A DNA stretch of 64,000 bases from Fimousia sp045616445 (GTDB taxonomy: Bacteria > Bacillota > Clostridia > Lachnospirales > Lachnospiraceae), in assembly GCA_045616445.1 (NCBI GenBank), contig JAZLGR010000003.1, forward strand, positions 198,286 to 262,285, given 5' to 3'. Position 1 is the stretch's first letter. Each line of letters begins with the position of its first letter. Shown piece after piece: positions 50,930 through 59,161 of the stretch. The position numbers and the translations under genes are program-made. The notes beneath the pieces were generated by a model. The model searched no databases. It had not been told where the DNA came from and saw nothing but the letters and a program-made list of their open reading frames with translations.

Positions 50930-53008
50930 ATGCCAAGATATCTTGTAATTGTGGAATCACCTGCAAAGGCGAAGACCATCAAGAAGTTTTTGGGTAAGAA
51001 ATATGAAGTCATCGCATCGAATGGACATGTGCGTGACTTACCAAAAAGTACATTAGGAATTGACATTGAGAACAATTTTGAGCCAAAGTATATTACCATT
51101 CGTGGGAAAGGGGAAGTTCTTGCAGCACTTCGTAAGGAAGTGAAGAAGGCAGATAAAGTTTATCTGGCAACTGACCCGGACCGTGAAGGGGAAGCGATTT
51201 CCTGGCACTTATATCATGCTCTCAAGTTAGAAAATAAAAAGTGCGCCAGAATCACATTTAACGAAATCACCAAGAATGCGGTGAAGGCATCTATAAAGCA
51301 GGCACGTGACATTGACATGAACTTAGTTGATGCACAGCAGGCAAGACGTGTGCTGGACCGAATTGTTGGCTATCAGATTTCTCCGATTCTCTGGGCGAAG
51401 ATCAAGCGGGGCTTAAGCGCTGGCCGTGTACAGTCTGTTGCGCTTCGAATCATTTGCGACCGTGAAGAAGAGATTAATGCATTCATTCCAAAGGAATACT
51501 GGACATTGAATGCGAATCTTAAGGTGGACGGAAGCAAGAAGCCACTTGCTGCCAAGTTCAGCGGCGATTCGAATGGCAAGATCGAGATTTCCTCCCGTGC
51601 GCAGCTCGATGAAATCTTAAAAGCATTAGATGGTGCAGAATATCAGATTTCAGACATCAAAAAAGGCGAAAGAACCAAGAAACAGCCACTGCCTTTTACT
51701 ACTAGTACCATGCAGCAGGATGCATCTGCAAAGCTGAATTTTGCGACACAGAAGACGATGCGTGTTGCACAGCAGCTGTATGAAGGGGTAGAGATCAAGG
51801 GACGTGGATCTATTGGTTTAATTACATATCTTCGTACCGATTCGGTTCGAATCTCTGAAGAAGCTGACAAGAATGCGAAGAATTATATTGCCAACACCTA
51901 CGGTAGCGAGTATGTGAATATGGCAATCACTGCCAACGACGGCAACAGACGTATTCAGGATGCCCACGAAGCGATTCGTCCAACCGATATGAGCCTGACA
52001 CCGGTTAAGATCAAGGAGCAGCTTACAAGAGAACAGTTCCGTCTCTATCAGCTGATCTGGAACCGCTTTTTAGCGAGCCGTATGAATCCTGCCAAGTATG
52101 AAACCACCTCAGTTAAGATCGAGGCAAATGGATATCGTTTTGGCGCATCAGCGTCTAAGAAGGTATTTGATGGTTTCTTAGCAGTATATGATCTTGATAA
52201 GGAAAAGGCAGAGAATAACACATTATTAAAATCCATTGACAAAGACAGTAAGCTTGACTTTGTTGATTTTGAAGAAACACAACATTTTACACAGCCACCG
52301 GCACACTTTACAGAAGCAATGCTGGTTCGTACCATGGAAGAACTGGGAATTGGCCGTCCAAGTACTTATGCACCTACTATTGCAACGATCATTGCAAGAC
52401 GCTATGTCATTAAGGAGAAGAAGAATCTCTATGTGACAGAGCTTGGAGAAGCTGTTAACCAGATGATGAAGCAATCCTTCCCGGCAATCGTGGATATCAG
52501 TTTTACTGTTAACCTTGAGATGTTATTAGATATCGTGGAAGACGGGGATATCGACTGGAAGATCGTAATCGAAAACTTCTATCCTGATTTCCATGAAGCT
52601 GTAGTAGAAGCAGAAGAAAACCTTGAGAAGGTTGAGATTCAGGACGAAGTCTCCGACGTTGTCTGTGATCAGTGCGGACGTAACATGGTAATTAAGTATG
52701 GGCCATATGGTAAGTTCCTTGCATGTCCTGGATTCCCAGAATGTCGCAATACAAAACCACACCTTGAAAAGATTGGAGTTCCATGTCCAGTGTGTGGTAA
52801 GGAAGTGGTTATGAAGAAGACTAAGAAGGGACGTAAGTACTTTGGTTGTGAGAGCAATCCTGACTGCGATTTTATGTCCTGGCAGAAGCCTTACAGTGAA
52901 CCATGTCCAGAATGTGGCAAATATATGGTTGTCAAGGGACGTAAGCTGGCTTGCTCTGATCCAAATTGTGGATATGTCTGTAATAAACCTAAAAAATCCG
53001 AAGATTAA
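50930..53008 (+). CDS. topA: DNA topoisomerase I
   Basis: A 692-residue type IA topoisomerase that relaxes negative supercoils. It has the Toprim domain (YLVIVESPAKAKTIKKFLG, ATDPDREGEAISWHL with the DxD Mg site), the active-site tyrosine in GLITYLRTDSVRIS, and DAHEAIRPTD. The C-terminus contains topoisomerase zinc-finger units: CDQCGRNMVIKYGPYGKFLACPGFPEC, CPVCGKEVVMKKTKKGRKYFGC and CPECGKYMVVKGRKLAC. Full length. GAAAGGAG precedes the ATG. Confidence 0.96.
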   Translation: MPRYLVIVESPAKAKTIKKFLGKKYEVIASNGHVRDLPKSTLGIDIENNFEPKYITIRGKGEVLAALRKEVKKADKVYLATDPDREGEAISWHLYHALKLENKKCARITFNEITKNAVKASIKQARDIDMNLVDAQQARRVLDRIVGYQISPILWAKIKRGLSAGRVQSVALRIICDREEEINAFIPKEYWTLNANLKVDGSKKPLAAKFSGDSNGKIEISSRAQLDEILKALDGAEYQISDIKKGERTKKQPLPFTTSTMQQDASAKLNFATQKTMRVAQQLYEGVEIKGRGSIGLITYLRTDSVRISEEADKNAKNYIANTYGSEYVNMAITANDGNRRIQDAHEAIRPTDMSLTPVKIKEQLTREQFRLYQLIWNRFLASRMNPAKYETTSVKIEANGYRFGASASKKVFDGFLAVYDLDKEKAENNTLLKSIDKDSKLDFVDFEETQHFTQPPAHFTEAMLVRTMEELGIGRPSTYAPTIATIIARRYVIKEKKNLYVTELGEAVNQMMKQSFPAIVDISFTVNLEMLLDIVEDGDIDWKIVIENFYPDFHEAVVEAEENLEKVEIQDEVSDVVCDQCGRNMVIKYGPYGKFLACPGFPECRNTKPHLEKIGVPCPVCGKEVVMKKTKKGRKYFGCESNPDCDFMSWQKPYSEPCPECGKYMVVKGRKLACSDPNCGYVCNKPKKSED

Positions 53009-53011
53009 TTG

Positions 53012-53026
53012 AATTTTCTGAAAAAT
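53012..53026 (+). promoter_or_regulatory. CodY-box upstream of codY
   Basis: The 15-mer AATTTTCTGAAAAAT matches the CodY consensus AATTTTCWGAAAATT at 14 of 15 positions. It lies 80 bp before the codY ATG, immediately after the topA stop, suggesting autoregulation. Confidence 0.65.
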
Positions 53027-53105
53027 TGTGATAAAATTTCATATGTATTGGTGTTTTTATAGAAAATTTGTAGCAAATCAATGATATTGTGACGGGGAGA
53101 AAGAA

Positions 53106-53876
53106 ATGAGTGTTCAGCTTTTAGACAAAACCAGAAAGATTAATCAATTACTTCATAATAATAATTCGGAAAAAGTAGTATTTACTGACATTTGTCAGAT
53201 TTTAACAGAAGTTTTAGAGTGCAATGCCTTAGTAATCAGTCGCAAAGGCAAAGTGTTAGGTTTTTATGCCTGCAAAGATGTTCCGATCATCGAAGAATTA
53301 TTATTTAACAAGGTTGGAAAGCTGGTGGATTCTATGCTGAATGAACGTCTCAATGGAATCTTATCTACAAAAGAGAATGTGAATCTTGCAACATTAGGTT
53401 TTGAATCTCCAGAATCCAAAGGATGCAAGGCTTTGGTATCTCCAATTGATATCGCAGGAGAACGTCTTGGCACATTATTTGTATACCGCAATGACAGAGA
53501 GTTCGAAATTGACGATATTATCCTTGGAGAATATGGAACAACCGTTGTCGGTCTTGAGATGATGCGTTCCGTGAATGAAGAGAATGCAGAAGAAACAAGA
53601 AAAGTGGCAATCGTGAAGTCTGCGATCAGTACATTATCCTTCTCTGAGTTAGAAGCAATCACTCACATTTTTGAAGAATTAAGTGGCACAGAGGGAATCT
53701 TAGTTGCAAGCAAGATTGCAGACCGTGTGGGAATCACAAGATCTGTAATCGTCAATGCACTTAGAAAGTTTGAAAGTGCCGGCGTCATCGAATCCAGATC
53801 CTCTGGTATGAAGGGGACTTACATCAAGGTACTTAATGATGTGGTATTTGATGAATTAAAAAAATTAAAAAAATAA
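53106..53876 (+). CDS. codY: GTP- and branched-chain amino-acid-sensing repressor CodY
   Basis: A 256-residue global regulator. It has an N-terminal GAF domain that binds isoleucine/valine (residues ~1-155, KTRKINQLLHNNNSEKVVFTDI, NALVISRKGKVLGF) and a C-terminal winged HTH (ASKIADRVGITRSVIVNALRKFESAGVIESRSSG) that contacts the AATTTTCWGAAAATT box. Family length is 255-260. GGGGAGAAAG precedes the ATG. A near-consensus CodY box is 80 bp upstream. A terminator follows. Confidence 0.96.
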   Translation: MSVQLLDKTRKINQLLHNNNSEKVVFTDICQILTEVLECNALVISRKGKVLGFYACKDVPIIEELLFNKVGKLVDSMLNERLNGILSTKENVNLATLGFESPESKGCKALVSPIDIAGERLGTLFVYRNDREFEIDDIILGEYGTTVVGLEMMRSVNEENAEETRKVAIVKSAISTLSFSELEAITHIFEELSGTEGILVASKIADRVGITRSVIVNALRKFESAGVIESRSSGMKGTYIKVLNDVVFDELKKLKK

Positions 53877-53887
53877 TAGCATAAGAT

Positions 53888-53919
53888 AGGGCTCTGCATA
53901 TATTGCAGAGCTCTTTTTT
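53888..53919 (+). terminator. Rho-independent terminator after codY
   Basis: GGGCTCTGCA and TGCAGAGCTC pair around a TATAT loop, followed by TTTTTTC. Confidence 0.9.
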
Positions 53920-53954
53920 CATTGATTTTTTCTTTAGACTTTTTTATATTTATA

Positions 53955-53983
53955 TTGCATTGTAAGAAATGATGTGATATAAT
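53955..53983 (+). promoter_or_regulatory. rpsB promoter
   Basis: TTGCAT (53955-53960), a 17 bp spacer, then TATAAT (53978-53983), giving a leader of about 150 nt before rpsB. Confidence 0.75.
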
Positions 53984-54003
53984 TTGCAAGGCAAAAAATA
54001 AAC

Positions 54004-54111
54004 ACTCCGCCCATGCAGCTTCGCCGGTGCCGGAATTATCAATCGTAAAACATTGGCAGAAACATTTGCAATGGATTGATGATCATGGTGGTAGAAGAAT
54101 TCAAGCGGAGG
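54004..54111 (+). ncRNA. Structured rpsB leader, probable S2-binding regulatory RNA
   Basis: A closing stem CTCCGC (54005-54010) with GCGGAG (54105-54110) encloses a 10 bp stem ATTATCAATC (54035-54044) with GATTGATGAT (54074-54083, one G-T pair), which is capped by CATT...GCA/TGC...AATG. A short CCGG-TG-CCGG hairpin lies before it. Such leaders commonly let free S2 repress rpsB-tsf. The assignment to a specific Rfam class was not tested. Confidence 0.55.
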
Positions 54112-54139
54112 AAGACTTAACAAAATGGAGGACAAGAAT

Positions 54140-54862
54140 ATGTCAGTAATTAGCATGAAACAGTTATTAGAAGCAGGTGTACATTTCGGACATCAGACAA
54201 GAAGATGGAACCCTAAAATGGCTCCTTACATCTTCACAGAAAGAAACGGTATCTACATCATCGACTTACAGAAATCTGTAGGAATGGTTGACGATGCTTA
54301 CAACGCAATCAAAGACTGCGTAGCTGAAGGTGGAAAAATCTTATTTGTTGGTACTAAAAAACAGGCTCAGGATACAATCAAAGCAGAAGCTGAACGTTGT
54401 GGAATGTACTATGTAAACAACCGTTGGTTAGGCGGTATGCTTACAAACTTCAAAACTATCGAAAGCAGAATTGCTCAGTTAAAGAAAATCGAAAAAATGG
54501 AAGCTGATGGAACTTTCGAAGTATTACCTAAAAAAGAAGTTATCCAGTTAAAGAAACTTCAGGCTAAATTAGAAGCTAACTTAGGTGGTATCAAAGACAT
54601 GAAAGATACACCAGATATGATCTTCGTAGTAGATCCTCGTAAAGAACGTTTAGCAATTCATGAAGCACACGTTTTAGGTATCCCTCTTGTAGGTATCTGT
54701 GATACAAACTGTGACCCAGAAGAATTAGATTACGTTATCCCAGGTAACGATGATGCTATCCGTGCAGTAAAACTTATTGTTTCCAAGATGGCAGACGCAG
54801 TTATCGAAGCTAATCAGGGTGCAGACGAAGCTACAGAAGAAGTAGCAGAAGACGCTGAATAA
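54140..54862 (+). CDS. rpsB: 30S ribosomal protein S2
   Basis: A 240-residue S2 protein of the small-subunit head-body junction. It has MKQLLEAGVHFGHQTRRWNPKM at the N-terminus and NNRWLGGMLTNFKTI, PDMIFVVDPRKERLAIHEAH and GIPLVGICDTNCDPE in sequence. The acidic C-terminal tail (DEATEEVAEDAE) is typical. ATG 54140 has GGAGG 8 nt upstream, so the in-frame ATG at 54125 is rejected. The codon bias is that of the most highly expressed genes. It is followed by tsf in the usual operon. Confidence 0.97.
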   Translation: MSVISMKQLLEAGVHFGHQTRRWNPKMAPYIFTERNGIYIIDLQKSVGMVDDAYNAIKDCVAEGGKILFVGTKKQAQDTIKAEAERCGMYYVNNRWLGGMLTNFKTIESRIAQLKKIEKMEADGTFEVLPKKEVIQLKKLQAKLEANLGGIKDMKDTPDMIFVVDPRKERLAIHEAHVLGIPLVGICDTNCDPEELDYVIPGNDDAIRAVKLIVSKMADAVIEANQGADEATEEVAEDAE

Positions 54863-54904
54863 TCAGTACACATAGATATTTAAACACACGGAGGATAAAT
54901 GACA

Positions 54905-55837
54905 ATGGCTAAAATTAGTGCAAAACAGGTAAAAGAATTACGTGAAATGACAGGCGCTGGTATGATGGATTGTAAGAAAGCTCTTACAAACACAGACGGC
55001 GACATGGATGCAGCTGTAGAATACTTAAGAGAAAATGGTTTAGCTAAAGCAGCTAAAAAAGCTTCCCGTATCGCAGCAGAAGGTATCGTTAAAACAATCG
55101 TTTCCGAAGATGGAACAAAAGCAGCTATGGTTGAAGTTAACTCTGAAACAGACTTCGTTGCTAAGAATGAAACATTCCAGGCATACGTTGCAGAAGTTGT
55201 AGCTCAGGCTTTAACAACAGAAGCAGCTGACATCGACGCTTTCTTAGCAGAAGCATCTGCAGCAGAAGAAGGCAAAACAGTAGCTGAAGCATTAGCTGGT
55301 AAAATCGCTATCATCGGTGAAAACCTTAAAATCCGTCGTTTCGACAAAGCAGAAGCTGATTACATCGCTTCTTACATCCACATGGGTGGTAAAATTGGTG
55401 TTTTAGTTAAAGTTGCTACAGACGTAGTTAACGATGACATCAAAGAAATGGCTAAGAACGTAGCAATGCAGGTTGCAGCTCTTAACCCTAAATACTGTGA
55501 CAGAAGCGAAGTTTCCGCTGAATACATCGCTAACGAAGAAGCAGTATTAAAAGCTCAGATCGAAAATGATCCTAAAGAAGCAGCTAAACCAGACAAAGTT
55601 AAGATGGGTATGATCAAAGGTCGTATCAACAAACAGCTTAAAGAAATCTGCTTAATGGATCAGGTATACGTTAAAGCTGAAGATGGCAAACAGGCAGTAA
55701 GCAAATACGTTGCAGAAGTAGCTAAAGCTGCTGGCGCTAAAGTTGCTATCAAAGGATTCGTTCGTTACGAATGTGGCGAAGGTATCGAAAAGAAACAGGA
55801 AGACTTTGCAGCAGAAGTTGCAGCTCAGATGAAATAA
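54905..55837 (+). CDS. tsf: Translation elongation factor Ts
   Basis: A 310-residue nucleotide exchange factor for EF-Tu. The N-terminal UBA-like domain (AKISAKQVKELREMTGAGMM, DCKKAL) is followed by the core with VEVNSETDFVAKNETFQAYV, including the TDFV motif that disrupts the EF-Tu Mg site. GGAGG at 54890-54894 gives the better spacing (10 nt) to ATG 54905 than to ATG 54899. It forms an operon with rpsB and ends in a strong terminator. Confidence 0.97.
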   Translation: MAKISAKQVKELREMTGAGMMDCKKALTNTDGDMDAAVEYLRENGLAKAAKKASRIAAEGIVKTIVSEDGTKAAMVEVNSETDFVAKNETFQAYVAEVVAQALTTEAADIDAFLAEASAAEEGKTVAEALAGKIAIIGENLKIRRFDKAEADYIASYIHMGGKIGVLVKVATDVVNDDIKEMAKNVAMQVAALNPKYCDRSEVSAEYIANEEAVLKAQIENDPKEAAKPDKVKMGMIKGRINKQLKEICLMDQVYVKAEDGKQAVSKYVAEVAKAAGAKVAIKGFVRYECGEGIEKKQEDFAAEVAAQMK

Positions 55838-55873
55838 TCTGAAAGATAACAGTCTTTCTCATAAAAAGCCCAT

Positions 55874-55908
55874 AAACCCTTGGAAATCTCGTGTTTCCAA
55901 GGGTTTTT
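55874..55908 (+). terminator. Rho-independent terminator of rpsB-tsf
   Basis: AACCCTTGGAAA and TTTCCAAGGGTT pair around TCTCGTG, followed by TTTTTG. Confidence 0.92.
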
Positions 55909-55989
55909 TGTATTTTTATGCTACTTTTTGCGGTTAAATAGAAAAAATATAGATGAACTATCTGTCTTAATATGTAATATTAATAAATA

Positions 55990-56042
55990 AAAAAACACTA
56001 GAAATGATAAATAAAAATTTTACGATTTCTAGTGTTTTTTAT
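55990..56042. terminator. AT-rich bidirectional hairpin before the accessory cluster
   Basis: AAAAAACACTAGAAAT and ATTTCTAGTGTTTTTT are complementary arms separated by about 20 nt of AT-rich sequence. The A/T tracts allow termination on either strand. Between 55909 and 56147 I see nothing else but a poorly defined promoter region. Confidence 0.65.
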
Positions 56043-56147
56043 TCATAATAAAACAAATTCGGGCTGTCCCTTTTTGCGTACATAGATTGATTTACAATAG
56101 TATCATAATTACTACTGAATATTTCTACTAAAAGGAGACGAACTAAC

Positions 56148-56318
56148 ATGAATAAGAATTATTTAACATTATTAGACATCACATCAATGTGCTTGATACT
56201 TGCACTTAACATTAAAAGAGACAAGAGATTACCAATTGCCGTTGGTTTATTTATCGCAGCAGCAATGAAGTTAATTCTTGCCATGATCATTTGGGCACAG
56301 GAGAGAGCAGAAAGCTGA
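56148..56318 (+). CDS. Small membrane protein (56 aa)
   Basis: ATG 56148 preceded by AAAGGAG (10 nt) opens a 56-codon frame: MNKNYLTLLDITSMCLILAL, then NIKRDKRLPIAVGLFIAAAM and KLILAMIIWAQERAES. Two hydrophobic helices are joined by a basic loop (KRDKR). It is below common length cut-offs. I do not recognise the family. It stands directly upstream of the lipoprotein/caspase cluster in the same direction and may belong to it, although a hairpin lies between. Confidence 0.65.
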   Translation: MNKNYLTLLDITSMCLILALNIKRDKRLPIAVGLFIAAAMKLILAMIIWAQERAES

Positions 56319-56373
56319 ATTTATCGCATAATTATTACAGTAGATACGAAACTATTAAGAGAAGGATTGTTAT

Positions 56374-56444
56374 GTCGCTAGCTTAGCGACCATTTCTCCT
56401 GATTATTTACCTATAATCGAGATGTCGAATAAATAATAGGTAAA
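56374..56444. promoter_or_regulatory. Two inverted repeats upstream of the accessory cluster
   Basis: GTCGCTA-GCT-TAGCGAC (56374-56390) is a perfect 7 bp hairpin flanked by weaker GAGAA/TTCTC pairing. TTTACCTAT (56406-56414) and ATAGGTAAA (56436-56444) form a perfect 9 bp inverted repeat 17 bp upstream of the lipoprotein ATG, within reach of its ribosome binding site. They are candidate operator or leader structures. Confidence 0.5.
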
Positions 56445-56460
56445 CTAAGGAGGAATCATT

Positions 56461-57087
56461 ATGAGAAAATTTATTAACGTAGCAATGGTAGCTTGCTGTA
56501 TCGCAATTTTGGGATGTGGCTGTGGAGCAGAAAAAACTGAGAGTACACAACATACTCATACATGGACCCAAATGGAAAACGACAGTGAAAGATGGGAAGA
56601 ATGTGAGGATTGCGGTGCAAAGAAGAATATTGTTGAGGTGACAACCGAAGTAGCAACTACAACAGAAGCAACAACTGAAGCACCTGCGACGACCGAAGCT
56701 ACAACGGAGAAGAAGGAAACCAAGAAAAAAGAAACCAAGAAAAAAGGAAAGAAGCGTGGAGATTACAAAACGGATCATGACTATAACTGGTATATGAGAA
56801 ATGCAACAGGTGGAGAAAAATTCTCATACACCATGAAGGTACTTCAGACAGTAGAAGATGGAACGCTTTATTTATGTGATCTTGGCACTAGTTATTCTGG
56901 GAATATGGTTTTCATAAATGTTGACACAAACTCATTTACCAAAGAAATTAAGGGTGGAAAACGTATTATCGAAGATGATATCATTCGTGTATATGGAGAA
57001 TTTCAGAAAACATACATCTATGAAACAGCCAATGGTGGATCCAAAGAAGCTTTGATTGTTAATGCAGCATATATAGATATTCAGTAA
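56461..57087 (+). CDS. Lipoprotein of unknown function
   Basis: A 208-residue predicted lipoprotein. The signal MRKFINVAMVACCIAILGCG provides a lipobox (AILGC). A short HTHTW...WEECEDCG segment with CxxC follows, then a low-complexity Thr/Glu/Ala linker and a Lys-rich stretch (KKETKKKETKKKGKKR), and a ~110-residue beta-rich C-terminal domain (YTMKVLQTVEDGTLYLCDLG, IRVYGEFQKTYIYET), OB-fold-like in its strand pattern. AAGGAGG lies upstream. It is 24 bp from the next gene and may be the surface component of the downstream caspase cluster. Confidence 0.7.
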   Translation: MRKFINVAMVACCIAILGCGCGAEKTESTQHTHTWTQMENDSERWEECEDCGAKKNIVEVTTEVATTTEATTEAPATTEATTEKKETKKKETKKKGKKRGDYKTDHDYNWYMRNATGGEKFSYTMKVLQTVEDGTLYLCDLGTSYSGNMVFINVDTNSFTKEIKGGKRIIEDDIIRVYGEFQKTYIYETANGGSKEALIVNAAYIDIQ

Positions 57088-57111
57088 TTGTTGCTGAGGA
57101 GTGATAGCAAT

Positions 57112-57663
57112 ATGTTAAAAAATATGAATCAGATTCTAAAAGATTTGGAAGAATATTTATTAAACCATTATGTAGAAGAATATTCAGATTCCAAAAAAGA
57201 AAATGAAAAGAATAATATCCAAGAGCAAGATCACTCTGATACCACAAAAGGAACCGATGAGACTTCTGATCATAGTCTAAGCTTAGAGGAAATGTTAGAA
57301 TCCATAGGTGAAAGCTTTCAGGAAATGTTATTTCGAAAGATCGATGAACGAAGCATGACCTATCTTGAAGTTTATAAAAGAGCCGGTATTGATCGCCGGC
57401 TCTCTTCTAAAATCCGTAGCAATCCTGCATATCATCCAAGTAAGGTTATTGTCTTGCAGCTTGCCATATCCCTTCGATTGAGTATGAAGGAAACGAAGGA
57501 TCTTTTAGCTACTGCAGAATATGCATTTTCTTCAAACAACAAAAGGGATATTATCATTCAGTTCTTTATCGAAAAGGGAATCTATGATTTTGATACAATC
57601 AATTATTGTTTATATGAATATAATCAGCCCCTGCTGGCAGATCCCAAAACCAGAGGAGCGTGA
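57112..57663 (+). CDS. HTH-like regulator of the caspase cluster
   Basis: A 183-residue protein. An acidic, low-complexity N-terminus (SDSKKENEKNNIQEQDHS) is followed from residue ~65 by a helical domain: SMTYLEVYKRAGIDRRLSSK, SNPAYHPSKVIVLQLAISLR, LSMKETKDLLATAEYAF and IIQFFIEKGIYDFDTINYCL. This has the order of an Xre-like HTH with a conserved C-terminal helical pair that I associate with regulators beside conflict-system genes in Lachnospiraceae. ATG 57112 follows GAGGAGTG. It ends overlapping the caspase gene region. Confidence 0.6.
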   Translation: MLKNMNQILKDLEEYLLNHYVEEYSDSKKENEKNNIQEQDHSDTTKGTDETSDHSLSLEEMLESIGESFQEMLFRKIDERSMTYLEVYKRAGIDRRLSSKIRSNPAYHPSKVIVLQLAISLRLSMKETKDLLATAEYAFSSNNKRDIIIQFFIEKGIYDFDTINYCLYEYNQPLLADPKTRGA

Positions 57664-57668
57664 TTTTT

Positions 57669-59138
57669 ATGAGGATGTTATATGGTAAGAATACGTACGC
57701 TCTTTTAATCTCAGTTGGAAATTATGAGAATCCAGATATATGTAATCTGAAATCCAGTTTTATGGACTTAAGGATGATGCGAGATGCATTGGCTGATGGA
57801 TTGAAGATATCAAAGGAGAATATTCGTCAGATTGGAGAAGACGGAAGTGCCACTGTCAATAATATGGCCCATGCCATGAAAGATTTCTCTCGTATGTTAA
57901 AAAAAGAAGATACTTTCCTATTTTATTTCTCTGGGCATGGAAGCAATGGAGAATTAATGTTTAGCGATCAGAGAATCGGATTACAAAGCGTAATCAATTA
58001 CATCGAGAAACTACCGGCTAAAAATAAAATCATCATTTTAGATTGTTGTTATGCTGGAAGCTTTTCTGAAATGCAGCCCAAATCATTAAAATTAGAAGAC
58101 AGTATTCAATCCTTTGTTGGAAATGGCACAGCGGTATTAGCCTCTTCCTCGGCTGACGAACTGTCGCGGCTTGGACCAGGTGGAAATCATAGCTTATTTA
58201 CCGGAATGGTATGCAATGCATTTGAATCAAAACAATTGATTCGAAAAGGGAAAAAATCCCTGTTATCGATCATCGAATATGTGAGATTTCTGATGAACAT
58301 CTGGAATAAAGAACATCCGGAGAAGTCTCAGCAGCCAATCATTCGAACCGATATTGGAGGAACCATTTACTTTGATATAGAGGAATATCATCCATATGAA
58401 CCACAAAAGATTGCATATGAAACTTCAAAATACAAAGTATGTTCAGTAAAGCCGATGCATAATAAACGGGAAAATAGATTATGCATATTTGTTATTCCAA
58501 AAGAAGCAGATTTTGAGAAAGATATTCCGAAAATCACAAAGCATATTCATAAAGTTTTGGCGAAGAAAAAGGCGCATGTGATCTGGTGTTATTTTGGAAT
58601 AGATGAAAGTGATATTATAAATAGCACATTTTTTACATACAGTATCTGGGCTTGTGATAAAAATAAAAAAGAAAAGTATTTTCGTCCGCACTCCGACGCA
58701 TATGTTAAAGATGGTATCTACATTTATAAAAACAGCAGCTATCAGATGTTACGCTCTATGCGAGACGACAGCATCAATTTGCAAGAATATGAGGCTGATG
58801 TGAGATATTTGTTCTACCGAATCATCGAGTATGCAGAAACATATATTACTTGTATCAGAGAAGTGTACAATCGAACGAAAACCATCGAAGAGGCACAAAG
58901 AGAGTACCTTCCATGGATGAAGGAAATATATGAATTGTACAATCGTCTTACAGATATTCCGATTGCGCCAGACGATATCCATGAGTGGACAGAGAATGTT
59001 CTACAACTATCTGGCTGGGTGATCGATATGGCATTGATTTTACAGAATTTTTCGAATAATATAGATTATGATGAGAGAAATCAATGGTTATTCCAAAACG
59101 CAGTAAAGAATTATTACGATTGTTTGGAACTGTTTTGA
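57669..59138 (+). CDS. Caspase-like cysteine protease (peptidase C14)
   Basis: A 489-residue protein with an N-terminal caspase/metacaspase domain (residues ~1-240). The catalytic His90 lies in FYFSGHGS and the catalytic Cys127 in IILDCCYAGSF, the DCCxG type of bacterial orthocaspases and metacaspases. NTYALLISVGNYENP is the first strand. The ~250-residue C-terminal part (from about residue 245) is mostly helical and unrecognised, and could sense or restrain the protease. It has no signal peptide, so is cytoplasmic. It starts at ATG 57669 or 57675, behind GAGGAG. Gene order suggests activation by the HIRAN/AAA+ partners. Confidence 0.85.
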   Translation: MRMLYGKNTYALLISVGNYENPDICNLKSSFMDLRMMRDALADGLKISKENIRQIGEDGSATVNNMAHAMKDFSRMLKKEDTFLFYFSGHGSNGELMFSDQRIGLQSVINYIEKLPAKNKIIILDCCYAGSFSEMQPKSLKLEDSIQSFVGNGTAVLASSSADELSRLGPGGNHSLFTGMVCNAFESKQLIRKGKKSLLSIIEYVRFLMNIWNKEHPEKSQQPIIRTDIGGTIYFDIEEYHPYEPQKIAYETSKYKVCSVKPMHNKRENRLCIFVIPKEADFEKDIPKITKHIHKVLAKKKAHVIWCYFGIDESDIINSTFFTYSIWACDKNKKEKYFRPHSDAYVKDGIYIYKNSSYQMLRSMRDDSINLQEYEADVRYLFYRIIEYAETYITCIREVYNRTKTIEEAQREYLPWMKEIYELYNRLTDIPIAPDDIHEWTENVLQLSGWVIDMALILQNFSNNIDYDERNQWLFQNAVKNYYDCLELF

Positions 59139-59161
59139 TAGAGAATTAGAGGTACAAATCT

